Source: Gordonia lacunae (GTDB lineage: Bacteria; Actinomycetota; Actinomycetes; Mycobacteriales; Mycobacteriaceae). Taken from it: DNA of 64,000 bases. Position numbers and translations under genes: made by a program. Below the pieces are notes generated by a model. It was not told where the DNA came from, made no database searches, and saw nothing but the letters and a program-made list of their open reading frames with translations. This document shows, piece by piece, positions 55,004 through 64,000 of this stretch. The DNA lies in the NCBI RefSeq assembly GCF_002149015.1, contig NZ_NGFO01000018.1, forward strand, positions 46,625-110,624, in the 5' to 3' direction. How positions within the stretch are numbered: the stretch's first letter is position 1; each line of letters begins with the position of its first letter.

Positions 55004-55354
55004 ATGATCTGGTTCCAGATCCTCGCGATCCTCGGTCTGGTCGCGCTCGTCGGCTTCTTCGTGGTGAACCGCGGAACGGCTCGCGCGTCGGCGGGAGTCA
55101 AGCTGTTGTTCGTCGCGTTCATCGGATTCGGCCTCTACGCGATGCTGCGTCAAGACGATGTCACATGGGTCGCCAACAAGATCGGCATCCAGCGCGGGCT
55201 CGACCTGGTGCTGTTCCTGTTGGTCATCGCGTTCGCGTTCACCACGGTGTCGACGTACCTGCGGTTCCGCGACCTGGAGGTCAAATACGCGCGACTGGCC
55301 CGCGCGATCGCGCTGCAGGACGCCGAGCGCGAGAACCGCGGAACGGGCGACTAA
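55004..55354 (+). CDS. DUF2304 membrane protein
   Basis: 116-aa protein with three hydrophobic segments and a C-terminal cytoplasmic coiled segment (YLRFRDLEVKYARLARAIAL). Typical partner of the preceding DPM1-like glycosyltransferase; possibly a membrane anchor for it. Function not established. Overlaps the 3' end of the next gene on the opposite strand by 4 bp. Confidence 0.85.
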   Translation: MIWFQILAILGLVALVGFFVVNRGTARASAGVKLLFVAFIGFGLYAMLRQDDVTWVANKIGIQRGLDLVLFLLVIAFAFTTVSTYLRFRDLEVKYARLARAIALQDAERENRGTGD

Positions 55355-56082
55355 CCTCCTACCGTCATCCGCTGCGCCGCAGAATTCTCCGACTCCGGCG
55401 ACTCGTCCGGATCACCGACGGCAGAACGGCTTTCGATCGCGGCCATCTGGAACATGGTGGCGACGATGGATGCGTACAGCACGAGTTCACCGACGTTGCC
55501 CAGCCAGAGAAGCGACATACCGGCGGCCGCGGTGACGAGCATCGTCACCGACCCCGCGAGAAGCCAGAACGATCCTGTCTGACGCCACGCGGACACACCG
55601 ATCGCGATGAGCAGCAGCACCGTGCCCAGCGCGGGGATCGGCGGGCCGGCGGCCGCCGCGTTCGCGTACCGCAGCGCGTCACCGTCGGTCGCCGGCGTCA
55701 GTTCCAGCGCCATGAAGAGTTCGACGATCCCGACGACCACCAGTGTGGTGACCAGCACGACCCCGACCACGACGACCGAGCGGCTCCAGCGAACTCCCAG
55801 CCGCCGCGCCACGATGGCCGTGGCCACCACGATCAGCGGCGTCATGATCCCGTGAATCCAGAACCGCGGCAGATTGATCGCAAGGAGAACGTCGCCGAAT
55901 CCGACCACGCGCCCGACGGCGACCGCCGCATTGTCGAACGTCAGCGCCACCCCGAGGAGACCCACCGACAAGGCCACCGCCCCGCACCGTCGCCACAGGT
56001 AGACCGCGCACGCGGTCAACGCGATCATGCCGAGCCCGATCGCGGCCATGATCGCCGAGTTCCCCAGCAGTTCTGTGAGCAT
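55351..56082 (-). CDS. Polytopic membrane protein of unknown function
   Basis: 243-aa protein with about seven predicted helices, e.g. AAIGLGMIALTACAVYLW and VVVVGVVLVTTLVVVGIVEL, plus histidine in RFWIHGIMTPLIVVA. No family recognised. ATG 56082 is preferred, with GGGAGGT nine bases upstream; an upstream GTG (56103) is also open. The C-terminus is acidic and polar. Convergent with DUF2304. Confidence 0.6.
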   Translation of the reverse strand: MLTELLGNSAIMAAIGLGMIALTACAVYLWRRCGAVALSVGLLGVALTFDNAAVAVGRVVGFGDVLLAINLPRFWIHGIMTPLIVVATAIVARRLGVRWSRSVVVVGVVLVTTLVVVGIVELFMALELTPATDGDALRYANAAAAGPPIPALGTVLLLIAIGVSAWRQTGSFWLLAGSVTMLVTAAAGMSLLWLGNVGELVLYASIVATMFQMAAIESRSAVGDPDESPESENSAAQRMTVGG

Positions 56083-56207
56083 CCGCTCGCCACCTCCCAT
56101 CACTCAGCCTACTGAACAATTCATAGACCGAGCGTCGGTGGACGGCTCGCCCAAGACCCTGCCCCTCAGGCCTTGCGTCTACGTATACATCTACTTATAG
56201 TTAGCGC

Positions 56208-56750
56208 ATGCCCAACAAGACGATCTATGTCTCCGACGAGGACATCAAGGTCCTCGAACGTGCGCAACAGGTGTCGGGAGGCAATCTCTCCGGCGCGGTC
56301 GTGGAGGCGCTGCGCGCCTATGTGCGAGCGGCCGACTACCGCGACGCCGGCTACGAGGAAGTGGTACTCCGGGACGGACCCGACGGCGTCCGACGCAAAC
56401 GGTTTTTCGGGAGACTCCTCGCCGAGGAGACCGAGTACGACGAGACCACCGGCAACGCAACAAAATTGAGTGCCTACGAGGGCCGGACGGGCAAGATCGT
56501 CCTCGCGGTGCACCACGTCGACTGGGCGAATTACGGTGTGACACATCGACAGAAGACCGGCAACTGGTTGAAGGACCTCACCGGACTGCCCAGCGTCCGC
56601 AGCCTGTTCACCGCCGACCTGCCCGACTGGGGCGACTACCGCGTCGACATCGTCGACACCGCCGATCAACTCAAACCCCTTGTCCCCGAGCGTTTCTACG
56701 CACGCACCGCGGCGGCCCTCCGACCCGAGGTCGAAGACCTGGATGTGTGA
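56208..56750 (+). CDS. EXLDI family protein with ribbon-helix-helix N-terminus
   Basis: 180-aa protein. The N-terminus KTIYVSDEDIKVLERAQQVSGGNLSGAVVEALRAYV (in parts: KTIYVSDEDIKVLERA, SGAVVEALRAYV) fits a ribbon-helix-helix DNA-binding fold. The protein ends in EDLDV, the EXLDI-type C-terminal signature for which the family is named. It precedes an ABC exporter gene pair, the usual neighbour type, so it may regulate it. The 23-bp sequence covering the last codons is tandemly repeated beyond the stop. Confidence 0.8.
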   Translation: MPNKTIYVSDEDIKVLERAQQVSGGNLSGAVVEALRAYVRAADYRDAGYEEVVLRDGPDGVRRKRFFGRLLAEETEYDETTGNATKLSAYEGRTGKIVLAVHHVDWANYGVTHRQKTGNWLKDLTGLPSVRSLFTADLPDWGDYRVDIVDTADQLKPLVPERFYARTAAALRPEVEDLDV

Positions 56751-56786
56751 CAGTCGAAGACCTGGATGTGTGACAGTCGAAGACCC
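56731..56786 (+). repeat. 23-bp tandem duplication across the EXLDI gene stop codon
   Basis: Two complete 23-bp copies (56731-56753, 56754-56776) starting TCGAAGACCTGGATGTGTGA, then a partial third. The first copy contains the EDLDV codons and the stop; the second is untranslated. It joins directly to a family A array (CCCTTCGTGACG). Confidence 0.95.
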
Positions 56787-57104
56787 TTCGTGACGCTTCG
56801 CTCCTCAGGGAGCAGGGGGTGCGTCACCTCCGCCCCCTGAGGAGCCCCGGAGCCTGCGGAGGGGCGTCACCTCCGCCCCCTGAGGAGCCCCGGAGCCTGC
56901 GGAGGGGCGTCACCTCCGCCCCCTGAGGAGCCCCGGAGCCTGCGGAGGGGCGTCACGAAGGGTCACGGCACGGCTGCGACCCACCCGTCCGCACCGCTGA
57001 ACAACCGAGCACTCCCGGCGACGTCCTCAGGGACGATCGTCCACCCAAACATGCACACATGCGCATGTATTTATTTATGAACGTCAACCACAGGGAGCAC
57101 GATC
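56751..57104. repeat. Intergenic family A repeat array before the ABC exporter
   Basis: 354 bp without a gene. Three identical 43-bp units (56821-56863, 56864-56906, 56907-56949) start GCGTCACCTCCGCCCCCTGA and contain GGAGCCCCGGAGCCTGCGGA. They are flanked by CCCTTCGTGACG at the left and CACGAAGGGTC at the right, an inverted pair that can close the whole array into a loop. The last 60 bp (57045-57104) contain an AT-rich stretch with ATGCGCAT, a likely promoter/operator for the exporter. Confidence 0.88.
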
Positions 57105-58043
57105 ATGACAACGACCGCCATCCGCGCCACCGGACTCACGAAGTCCTTCGGCGACCACACCGTCCTCGACGGTATCGATCTCGAGGTCTCCGCCGGCAGC
57201 GTGTTCGCGCTGCTCGGTCCCAACGGCTCGGGAAAGACGACCACGGTCAAGATCCTGTCCACGCTGTCGCATCAGGACGCCGGCGATGTGGAGATCGCCG
57301 GCCTGGATCCGCGTACCGACCGCGCCGCGATCTGCGCGCAGATCGGTCTGACCGGCCAGTTCGCCGCGGTCGACACGTTGCTGACCGGACGGGAGAACCT
57401 CACCATGGTTGCCCGGTTGCGGCACCTGCCGAAGACGGCGGCCCGTGAACGGGTCGATCGATTACTCGCCGACTTCGACCTCACCGACGCCGCGGACCGT
57501 CGGGTTGCCGACTACTCCGGCGGCATGACCAGACGCCTCGACCTGGCCATGACGCTGGTGGGCGAGCCGTCGATCATCTTTCTCGACGAGCCGACGACCG
57601 GACTCGACCCACGGTCCCGCCGGGCGGTCTGGGACACCGTGCGCGGTCTCGTCGCCGGCGGCACCACCATCTTCCTCACCACCCAGTACCTCGAGGAGGC
57701 GGATCATCTCGCCGACCGCATCGCCGTGCTCGACCGGGGCCGGATCGTGGCCGAGGGCACAGCGGCCGAACTGAAACGACTTGTCCCCGGCGGGTACATC
57801 CGGATCGACTTCACCGACGCCCACGACCTCGAACGAGCGCGGGTCCGCTTTCCGGCGGCTGTCGACACCCCGGGCGAGAGCACCCTCGCCGTGCCGGGGG
57901 GCGCCGGCATCGGCGCTGTCCGGGACGTCCTGGCCACTCTCGACGAGGCAGGCATCGACGCCGCCGGGATCTCGGTGCACACACCGGATCTCGACGATGT
58001 CTTCCTCACCATCACCGGCCGCACCGCGGCCACCACCAACTGA
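57105..58043 (+). CDS. DrrA-type ABC transporter ATPase
   Basis: 312-aa ATPase subunit of a drug/lipid exporter. Walker A GPNGSGKTT, Q-loop region AQIGLTGQFAAVDTLLTGREN typical of daunorubicin-resistance DrrA, signature YSGGMTRRLDLA, Walker B IIFLDEPTTGLD, H-loop LTTQY. The C-terminal domain ends with a DVFLTITGR motif. The permease gene starts 10 bp downstream. Substrate unknown. Confidence 0.92.
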   Translation: MTTTAIRATGLTKSFGDHTVLDGIDLEVSAGSVFALLGPNGSGKTTTVKILSTLSHQDAGDVEIAGLDPRTDRAAICAQIGLTGQFAAVDTLLTGRENLTMVARLRHLPKTAARERVDRLLADFDLTDAADRRVADYSGGMTRRLDLAMTLVGEPSIIFLDEPTTGLDPRSRRAVWDTVRGLVAGGTTIFLTTQYLEEADHLADRIAVLDRGRIVAEGTAAELKRLVPGGYIRIDFTDAHDLERARVRFPAAVDTPGESTLAVPGGAGIGAVRDVLATLDEAGIDAAGISVHTPDLDDVFLTITGRTAATTN

Positions 58044-58052
58044 GGAGAAGCC

Positions 58053-58847
58053 ATGACCACCACGCTCGACCACACCCTGTCGGACTCCGCCGTGATGGTG
58101 CGCCGCAACCTGATCCGGTTACGGCGCTACCCCACCATGATGTTCTCGACCATCGCCATGCCGGTCGTGATCCTGCTGATGATGACCTATTTCTTCGGCG
58201 GCGCCATCGAGAGCGCGCTGTCCGCGGACGGACCGATCGACGGCAGATACATCAACTATCTGCTGCCCGGCCTGCTCCTCTTCGTGCCGTCGTTCCTGAC
58301 GGTGGCGGTGGCCGTCTCGGTCAACCAGGACGTCACCGAGGGCATCATCAACCGGTTGCGATCGCTGGCCACTCCCCCGACGGCGATCCTGGCGGGGCAC
58401 TTCGTCGGCGCCCTGATCCAGGGTGTCGTCGCGGTCTGCTTCCTGCTCGCGGTGGCCTTCGCACTCGGCTTCCGTGCCGACGCGACGCTGCTCGACTGGT
58501 TCGCCGCCGGTGGCCTGCTTCTGCTGCTGACCGCGGGTCTGGTGTGGATCGCGGTTGCCATGGGCGTCGTCGCGCCGAACCCGGAGAGTGCGAGCAACAT
58601 GCCCCTGCCACTGCTGTTCCTGCCCTACCTGGGCAGTGGGCTGGTCCCGACGGACAGCATGCCGAACGGCGTGCGCCAGTTCGCCGAATACCAACCTTTC
58701 AGTCCCATCGCGGACACGCTGCGCGGCCTCCTCATGGGTCTCGACATCAGCGATCGCTGGCCGTGGGCCCTGGGATGGTGCGTGGTGTTCTTGGTGGTCG
58801 GCTACTTCTGGGCGGTCACCGCGTTCCGTCGGTCGACCAACGGGTGA
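58053..58847 (+). CDS. DrrB-type ABC-2 transporter permease
   Basis: 264-aa permease with six helices. ABC-2 features: VMVRRNLIRLRRYPTMMF, PVVILLMMTYFFGGA, LPLLFLPYLGSGLVPTDSMP and FAEYQPFSPIADTLRGLL. It pairs with the preceding ATPase. Followed by a perfect hairpin terminator at 58870. Confidence 0.92.
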   Translation: MTTTLDHTLSDSAVMVRRNLIRLRRYPTMMFSTIAMPVVILLMMTYFFGGAIESALSADGPIDGRYINYLLPGLLLFVPSFLTVAVAVSVNQDVTEGIINRLRSLATPPTAILAGHFVGALIQGVVAVCFLLAVAFALGFRADATLLDWFAAGGLLLLLTAGLVWIAVAMGVVAPNPESASNMPLPLLFLPYLGSGLVPTDSMPNGVRQFAEYQPFSPIADTLRGLLMGLDISDRWPWALGWCVVFLVVGYFWAVTAFRRSTNG

Positions 58848-58869
58848 CGTCCACCCGACCCGGCCCGAC

Positions 58870-58904
58870 CCGGCACGTGTACGGCCACGCCGTACACGTG
58901 CCGG
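58870..58904. terminator. Perfect bidirectional hairpin terminator
   Basis: 16-bp perfect arms CCGGCACGTGTACGGC and complement enclose CAC. Placed between the permease (plus) and rmlC (minus) stops. No T-run, as often in high-GC actinobacteria. Confidence 0.88.
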
Positions 58905-58916
58905 CGTTCGGACGCC

Positions 58917-59534
58917 TCAGTTCCGTCGGGATCGCAGGAACTCGGCCACCTCGTCGTGACTCGGGAGCAGGCCCGACTCACGCGCCTCGGTGAGCCCCGG
59001 CGCCGCGGTGTCCTTCGGGGAGAGTTCGAATTCCAGTGGTGAACCGTCGCGTGCCTGTGTCGGCCAGTCGATGGCGAGTTCGGGGTCGAGCGGGTTGATG
59101 CCGTGTTCACCGGTCGGGTTGTAGCCGGTGGAGCAGAGGTAGGTCACCGTCGAGTTGTCGGCGAGCGCGCAGAACGCGTGTCCGAGGCCCTCCGAGAGGT
59201 AGACCGCACGACGGTCGACATCGTCGAGGAGGACGGTGTCGTATGTACCGAAAGTGGGTGAGCCGACGCGGATGTCGACGATGACATCGAGAATCGCACC
59301 GGTGGGACAGGTGACGTACTTCGCCTGCCCGGGCGGGACATCGGCGAAGTGGACACCGCGGAGCACGCCGGCCGCGGACACCGAGAGGTTCACCTGCGCG
59401 AGGTCGAAGCGGTGACCGATGGCCTCTTCCACCACGTCGGCCTTGAACGCCTCCGCGAACAACCCCCGGGCGTCGCCGTGCTGGACCGGGGTGAACTCCC
59501 AGGCGCCCTCGATGGCGAGTGGGCGGACCTTCAT
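58917..59534 (-). CDS. rmlC: dTDP-4-dehydrorhamnose 3,5-epimerase
   Basis: 205-aa cupin-fold epimerase for dTDP-L-rhamnose. Landmarks: QVNLSVSAAGVLRGVHF with the active-site His region, GQAKYVTCPTGAILDVIVDIR, VYLSEGLGHAFCAL and YNPTGEHGINPLDPELAIDWP (in parts). L-rhamnose is part of the arabinogalactan linker in mycolata. Located 15 bp downstream of rmlA on the same strand. Confidence 0.95.
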   Translation of the reverse strand: MKVRPLAIEGAWEFTPVQHGDARGLFAEAFKADVVEEAIGHRFDLAQVNLSVSAAGVLRGVHFADVPPGQAKYVTCPTGAILDVIVDIRVGSPTFGTYDTVLLDDVDRRAVYLSEGLGHAFCALADNSTVTYLCSTGYNPTGEHGINPLDPELAIDWPTQARDGSPLEFELSPKDTAAPGLTEARESGLLPSHDEVAEFLRSRRN

Positions 59535-59549
59535 GAGAAGCCTTTCGCG

Positions 59550-60425
59550 TCAGAAACCCTTGCCACGCTGAAGGAGCTCCAGCAGATAGTCACCGTAACC
59601 CGACTTGCGCAGTGTGTCGGCCCGAGCCCGCAGGGCCTCGTCGTCGAGATAGCCCTGTCGCCACGCGATCTCCTCCGGGACAGCGATTTTCAACCCTTGA
59701 CGCTGTTCGACGGTGCGTACGAAGTTGCCGGCGTCGAGGAGGCTGTCGAACGTGCCGGTGTCGAGCCAGGCCGTGCCGCGGGGCAGCACGGTGACCGACA
59801 GCTTGCCGCGGTCGAGGTAATGCGCGTTGACGTCGGTGATCTCGTATTCGCCACGGGCGCTGGGCTCGAGGTCACGGGCGATGTCGACGACGTCGTTGTC
59901 GTAGAAGTACAGGCCGGGTACCGCGAAGTTCGACTTCGGGTCGGCGGGCTTCTCTTCCAACGAGATGGCGGTGCCGTCGGCGTCGAAGTCGACCACGCCG
60001 TAGGCCTCCGGGTTGGCCACCCAGTAGGCGAACACCGCACCGCCGTCGACGTTCTCGAAACCCTGCAACCGGCTGCCGAGTCCGGGGCCGTAGAAGATGT
60101 TGTCGCCGAGCACGAGTGCGACCGACTCGGTGCCGATGTGATCGGCGCCGAGCACGAAGGCCTGGGCGAGGCCGTCCGGGGAGGGTTGTGTCTTGTAGGT
60201 CAGGTTGATGCCGAACTGATCGCCGCTGCCGAGCAGGTTCTCGAACGCCGGGGCGTCGTGCGGGGTGGTGATGATCAGGATGTCGCGGATGCCGGCCAGC
60301 ATGAGCGTCGAGAGCGGGTAGTAGATCATCGGCTTGTCGTAGACCGGGACGAGCTGCTTGCTCACCCCCTGCGTGATGGGGTGCAGCCGCGTGCCCGTAC
60401 CGCCGGCCAGGATGATCCCTCTCAT
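59550..60425 (-). CDS. rmlA: Glucose-1-phosphate thymidylyltransferase
   Basis: 291-aa nucleotidyltransferase, first step of dTDP-rhamnose synthesis. [38 protein letters not shown] (in parts) and [31 protein letters not shown] mark the family. ATG 60425 is used; a longer frame to 61376 is the shadow of rmlB. Divergent from rmlB. Confidence 0.96.
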   Translation of the reverse strand: MRGIILAGGTGTRLHPITQGVSKQLVPVYDKPMIYYPLSTLMLAGIRDILIITTPHDAPAFENLLGSGDQFGINLTYKTQPSPDGLAQAFVLGADHIGTESVALVLGDNIFYGPGLGSRLQGFENVDGGAVFAYWVANPEAYGVVDFDADGTAISLEEKPADPKSNFAVPGLYFYDNDVVDIARDLEPSARGEYEITDVNAHYLDRGKLSVTVLPRGTAWLDTGTFDSLLDAGNFVRTVEQRQGLKIAVPEEIAWRQGYLDDEALRARADTLRKSGYGDYLLELLQRGKGF

Positions 60426-60518
60426 GGCGATCAGGGTAATGCCCGACACCCTGGACGACGGCATGCGAGTCGGGCCGCCATGCGCTCGGCCGGGACGACG
60501 ACACCGGCTCCTCGGTAG

Positions 60519-61562
<1,044 letters not shown>

Positions 61563-61609
61563 CCGCGGCACTTGGCCCGTTCCCAGGGTCGCGGCTTACG
61601 GTGGTCGTC

Positions 61610-62629
61610 ATGCGCGTACTCGTGAGCGGAGGCGCGGGCTACATCGGCTCGCACACCGTCATCCAATTGGTCTCGGCCGGACACGACGTGGTCATCGTCG
61701 ACGATTTCAGCAATGCCAAACCGACCGTCGTCGGTCGGCTCGAGGCGCTGACCGAGCGTTCCATCCCGGTGCACGCCTTCGACCTCGCCGACGTCGACAA
61801 GACGGAGCACTTCTTCGCGCACGAGGACATCGACGCAGTCATCCACTTCGCGGGGTACAAGGCGGTCGGCGAGTCGGTGGCCAAACCGCTCGACTACTAC
61901 CAGAACAACCTCGGCACGACGTTCGCGCTGCTCCGCGCGATGGAGCGCCACGACGTGCACACGCTGGTGTTCTCGTCGTCGGCGACGGTCTACGGAGCCG
62001 AGCCCGAGCTGCCGATGACCGAGGACCTGCCCACGTCGGCCACGAATCCGTACGGCTGGACCAAGGTGATGATCGAGCAGATCCTGCGCGATGTCGCCGC
62101 GAGTTCGGATGCCTGGCGTATCGCGGCGCTGCGCTATTTCAATCCCGTGGGTGCACACCCGAGCGGGCAGATCGGTGAGGATCCATCGGGCATCCCCAAC
62201 AACCTGATGCCGTTCGTCGCGCAGGTCGCGGTCGGCCGACGCGAGAAGCTGGTGGTCTTCGGCGACGACTACGACACCCCGGACGGCACCGGTGTCCGCG
62301 ATTACATCCACGTCGACGACCTGGCCGCGGGCCACGTGGCGGCGCTCGACCGGATCAGCACCGGCGAGACCGGCATGTCGACGTGGAATCTCGGTACCGG
62401 TCAGGGTGTTTCGGTCCTGCAGGTCGTGCACGCGTTCGAGGAGGCCAGCGGCCGGCCGATCCCCTACGAGGTGGCCCCGCGCCGCGCCGGCGACATCGCC
62501 GCCTCCTATGCCGATCCGAGTCGCGCGAACGCCGACCTGAACTGGCGTGCCACCAAGACCATCGACGACATGTGCGCCGACACGTGGCGGTGGCAGTCGG
62601 GCAACCCTAAGGGCTATCCCGACGCCTGA
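61610..62629 (+). CDS. galE: UDP-glucose 4-epimerase
   Basis: 339-aa SDR epimerase. VLVSGGAGYIGSHTV, VIHFAGYKAVGESV, VFSSSATVYG, YGWTK (YxxxK), ALRYFNPVGAHPSG and VRDYIHVDDLAAGHV are typical. It supplies UDP-galactose, for example for arabinogalactan. Start ATG 61610, 47 bp after rmlB. Confidence 0.96.
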   Translation: MRVLVSGGAGYIGSHTVIQLVSAGHDVVIVDDFSNAKPTVVGRLEALTERSIPVHAFDLADVDKTEHFFAHEDIDAVIHFAGYKAVGESVAKPLDYYQNNLGTTFALLRAMERHDVHTLVFSSSATVYGAEPELPMTEDLPTSATNPYGWTKVMIEQILRDVAASSDAWRIAALRYFNPVGAHPSGQIGEDPSGIPNNLMPFVAQVAVGRREKLVVFGDDYDTPDGTGVRDYIHVDDLAAGHVAALDRISTGETGMSTWNLGTGQGVSVLQVVHAFEEASGRPIPYEVAPRRAGDIAASYADPSRANADLNWRATKTIDDMCADTWRWQSGNPKGYPDA

Positions 62630-62645
62630 GTCGATCCACCGCTCG

Positions 62646-63482
62646 TCAGGCGGGCACGTGCGGGTCGTCGGGGTCGGTGATCGCGTCGGTGGCCCAGCCG
62701 ATGTAGCGCTCGGCGGAGGTCTCGACGACCTCACGTGCGTCGTCCTCCACGACGACGCCGAACGCGTCATAGAGGCGGTCGAAGCGGAGCTCGCCGACCC
62801 GCTCGACGATCTGGCGAACGAGTCGCGGCGACAGCGGGATCATGTTCGGGTAGCTGCGCATGAACGTCACCATGCCCGGCTGCATCACGCCCTTGATGGT
62901 GTCGCCGGTCAGCAGCGCACCCCGACCGTCCGCGGCGTCGGGTAGATGCAATACCGCGCTGCCGGGAAAATGGCCGCCGCACTGGACGAGTCGGACCCCG
63001 CCGAGGACCTCGGTGCTGTCCGACCACAAGCGGACGACCGGGTCGGGGCGGGTGACCCATCGCCGGTCGGAGTCGTTGTAGAACACCGGGACCCGACCGA
63101 AGCGGTGACTGAGGGACACGCTCGCCCCGACGAGGTGGGGGTGGCTCGCGGCGAGGGCGGCGACGCCCCCGTGGGCGTCGAGCCAGTCCACCAGGGACGG
63201 CCCGATGAAGCCCGGCGGCTCCCAGAGGATGTTCCCCTCGGTCGTGCCGACGAGCAGGGCGCGCTGACCGATCCCGACGGGCGGCTGCACCGACAGCGCG
63301 GTGAGCCCGGGTTCCAGTTCCTGCACGGTCAGTGCGTTGTCGGCGGTCTCGTCGAGCCGGGTCCAGCTCGGTCCGCTGACCGGCAGCCACTGTCGGTCGT
63401 CGTCGCAGATCGGGCACGTCGCGGGCGGCGCCTCGCCCGGCGGGAACTCGTTGGCACAGAAGACACACATCCAGGGACGCAT
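62646..63482 (-). CDS. Metallo-beta-lactamase-fold protein with N-terminal rubredoxin-like zinc knuckle
   Basis: 278-aa protein. Residues 1-40 contain CVFCANEF and CPICDD, two CxxC pairs like a small zinc ribbon/rubredoxin. The MBL-like domain follows: VGTTEGNILWEPPGF, then ASHPHLVGASV where HxHxDH would be expected, VQCGGHFPGSAVLHL and LLTGDTIKG. The usual aspartate and third histidine are not in place, so hydrolase activity is uncertain. Function unknown. Confidence 0.78.
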   Translation of the reverse strand: MRPWMCVFCANEFPPGEAPPATCPICDDDRQWLPVSGPSWTRLDETADNALTVQELEPGLTALSVQPPVGIGQRALLVGTTEGNILWEPPGFIGPSLVDWLDAHGGVAALAASHPHLVGASVSLSHRFGRVPVFYNDSDRRWVTRPDPVVRLWSDSTEVLGGVRLVQCGGHFPGSAVLHLPDAADGRGALLTGDTIKGVMQPGMVTFMRSYPNMIPLSPRLVRQIVERVGELRFDRLYDAFGVVVEDDAREVVETSAERYIGWATDAITDPDDPHVPA

Positions 63483-63577
63483 GTCCCGACGCTAGCCCCT
63501 GCTCGTGAGGCACAGGGGTGTTTGGCCGCGTCCCTCCCGGCACCTGACCGGTGAGCGGCGCCTCCCCTGCTCCCCTG

Positions 63578-63712
63578 CACCCTGAGGAGCGAGCTTGCGA
63601 GCCCGACCATGCTCCCTGAGGAGCGAGCTTGCGAGCCCGACCCCTGCTCCCTGAGGAGCGAGCTTGCGAGCCCGACCCCTGCTCCCTGAGGAGCGAGCTT
63701 GCGAGCGTCACG
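63578..63712. repeat. Family A 35-bp tandem repeats
   Basis: About four copies of a 35-bp unit containing CTCCCTGAGGAGCGAGCTTG and CGAGCCCGACC, ending with GCGAGCGTCACGAAG. It lies between the MBL-like gene and the transposase end, in the 254-bp gap 63483-63736. Confidence 0.93.
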
Positions 63713-63736
63713 AAGACATCCCAGGGGTGCAAGGTG

Positions 63737-64000
63737 TCAAGCGGCGAGGTTGGTGCGGTGGTGCCAGGCGGTGTGTTCGTTGTAGAGGGTTCGGTGGGTG
63801 AGGCAGCCGTGGAGGATGCCGACGAGCCGGTTGGCGACCGCGCGTAGTGCTTGGGTGTGGGACTTCTTCTGGTCGCGGAGATTGTCGTAGTAGGCGCGGG
63901 CGCCGGGGCTACCGGTCAGCGCGCCTTGGGCCATGCACGTGGCGGCGGCGTTGAGTCGGGTGTTGCGGATATGGCGGGCCAACACGACGTGGCCTTTGCC
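63737..64000 (-). mobile_element. IS110-family transposase, C-terminal part (runs off the window)
   Basis: The frame is open to the window edge; 87 residues are visible, GKGHVVLARHIRNTRLNAAA to HHRTNLAA (in part). GARAYYDNLRDQKKSHTQAL and ALRAVANRLVGILHGCL, RTLYNEHTAWHHR are typical of the C-terminal transposase_20 domain of IS110-type recombinases. The N-terminal DEDD catalytic domain lies beyond base 64000. Whether the element is complete cannot be seen. Confidence 0.85.

Noticed and set aside
52320..55007. 895-aa plus-strand frame
   Set aside because: Arg/Gly-rich shadow overlapping the flippase gene and lying antisense to the glycosyltransferase gene; no motif.
57105..58847. DrrAB-type exporter as the siderophore exporter
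   Set aside because: It is more than 20 kb from the locus, lacks an iron box, and is adjacent to the EXLDI gene instead.

Overview
The window is high-GC actinobacterial DNA with mycobacterial-type gene content, most likely Gordonia or a close mycolic-acid-containing relative. This rests on mycobactin-style mbt homologues, DtxR/IdeR-type iron boxes, the ergothioneine genes egtB/egtD, an Mtb12-like secreted protein, and a def/xthA/sodC/VirR neighbourhood that, from memory, matches the Rv0427c-Rv0433 block of M. tuberculosis. No rRNA, tRNA or CRISPR array was seen. Everything here is read by eye from the sequence and its translations; no database search was run.

Layout. 1-2487: tail of a Mrp-type Na+/H+ antiporter operon (mrpD partial, E, F, G). 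2470-3570: TetR regulator divergent from a DUF1304 membrane protein. 3608-9994: housekeeping block (YbdK-like ligase, Cu-only SodC, VirR-like LytR_C protein, DUF3263 protein; then a secreted lipase, def, GNAT and xthA). 10013-34128: a 24-kb iron-siderophore locus. 34509-37806: small GNAT, then a TPP riboswitch with thiC and thiD. 37828-43718: oligopeptide ABC transporter. 43734-53244: SHOCT protein, LLM flavin oxidoreductase, egtD/egtB, a ClpC-N-domain/HTH protein, DUF5709, DoxX, M1 peptidase and a flippase. 53349-56082: glycosyltransferases, DUF2304 and a membrane protein. 56208-58847: EXLDI protein and a DrrAB-type exporter. 58917-62629: rmlC, rmlA, rmlB, galE. 62646-63482: rubredoxin-like/MBL protein. 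63737-64000: 3' part of an IS110-type transposase running off the window.

The siderophore locus is the centre of interest. It combines salicylate synthase and salicyl-AMP ligase; an NRPS with two carrier domains, then cyclization, adenylation and carrier domains; a free-standing condensation domain; an IucA/IucC (NIS) synthetase; a lysine-type PLP decarboxylase and an N-monooxygenase; an MbtK/IucB-type acyltransferase with its own ACP, fatty-acyl-AMP ligase and acyl-ACP dehydrogenase (MbtL/M/N equivalents); a WS/DGAT-type acyltransferase; and an Ntn-hydrolase of the penicillin acylase family. A siderophore-interacting reductase and a binding lipoprotein complete it. At least five IdeR-like boxes sit in its promoters. 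The gene set predicts a lipidated siderophore with a salicyl-oxazoline (or thiazoline) head joined to hydroxamate units through both NRPS and NIS chemistry. That combination is the best candidate here for an undescribed system.

Two families of short dispersed repeats recur throughout. Family A has cores CCTGAGGAGC and GAGCTTGCG; family B has the core CCGGCGCCGGGAGCG. They fill several intergenic regions as tandem or inverted arrays, and they also lie inside three coding sequences with unit lengths that are multiples of three (39 or 36 bp).
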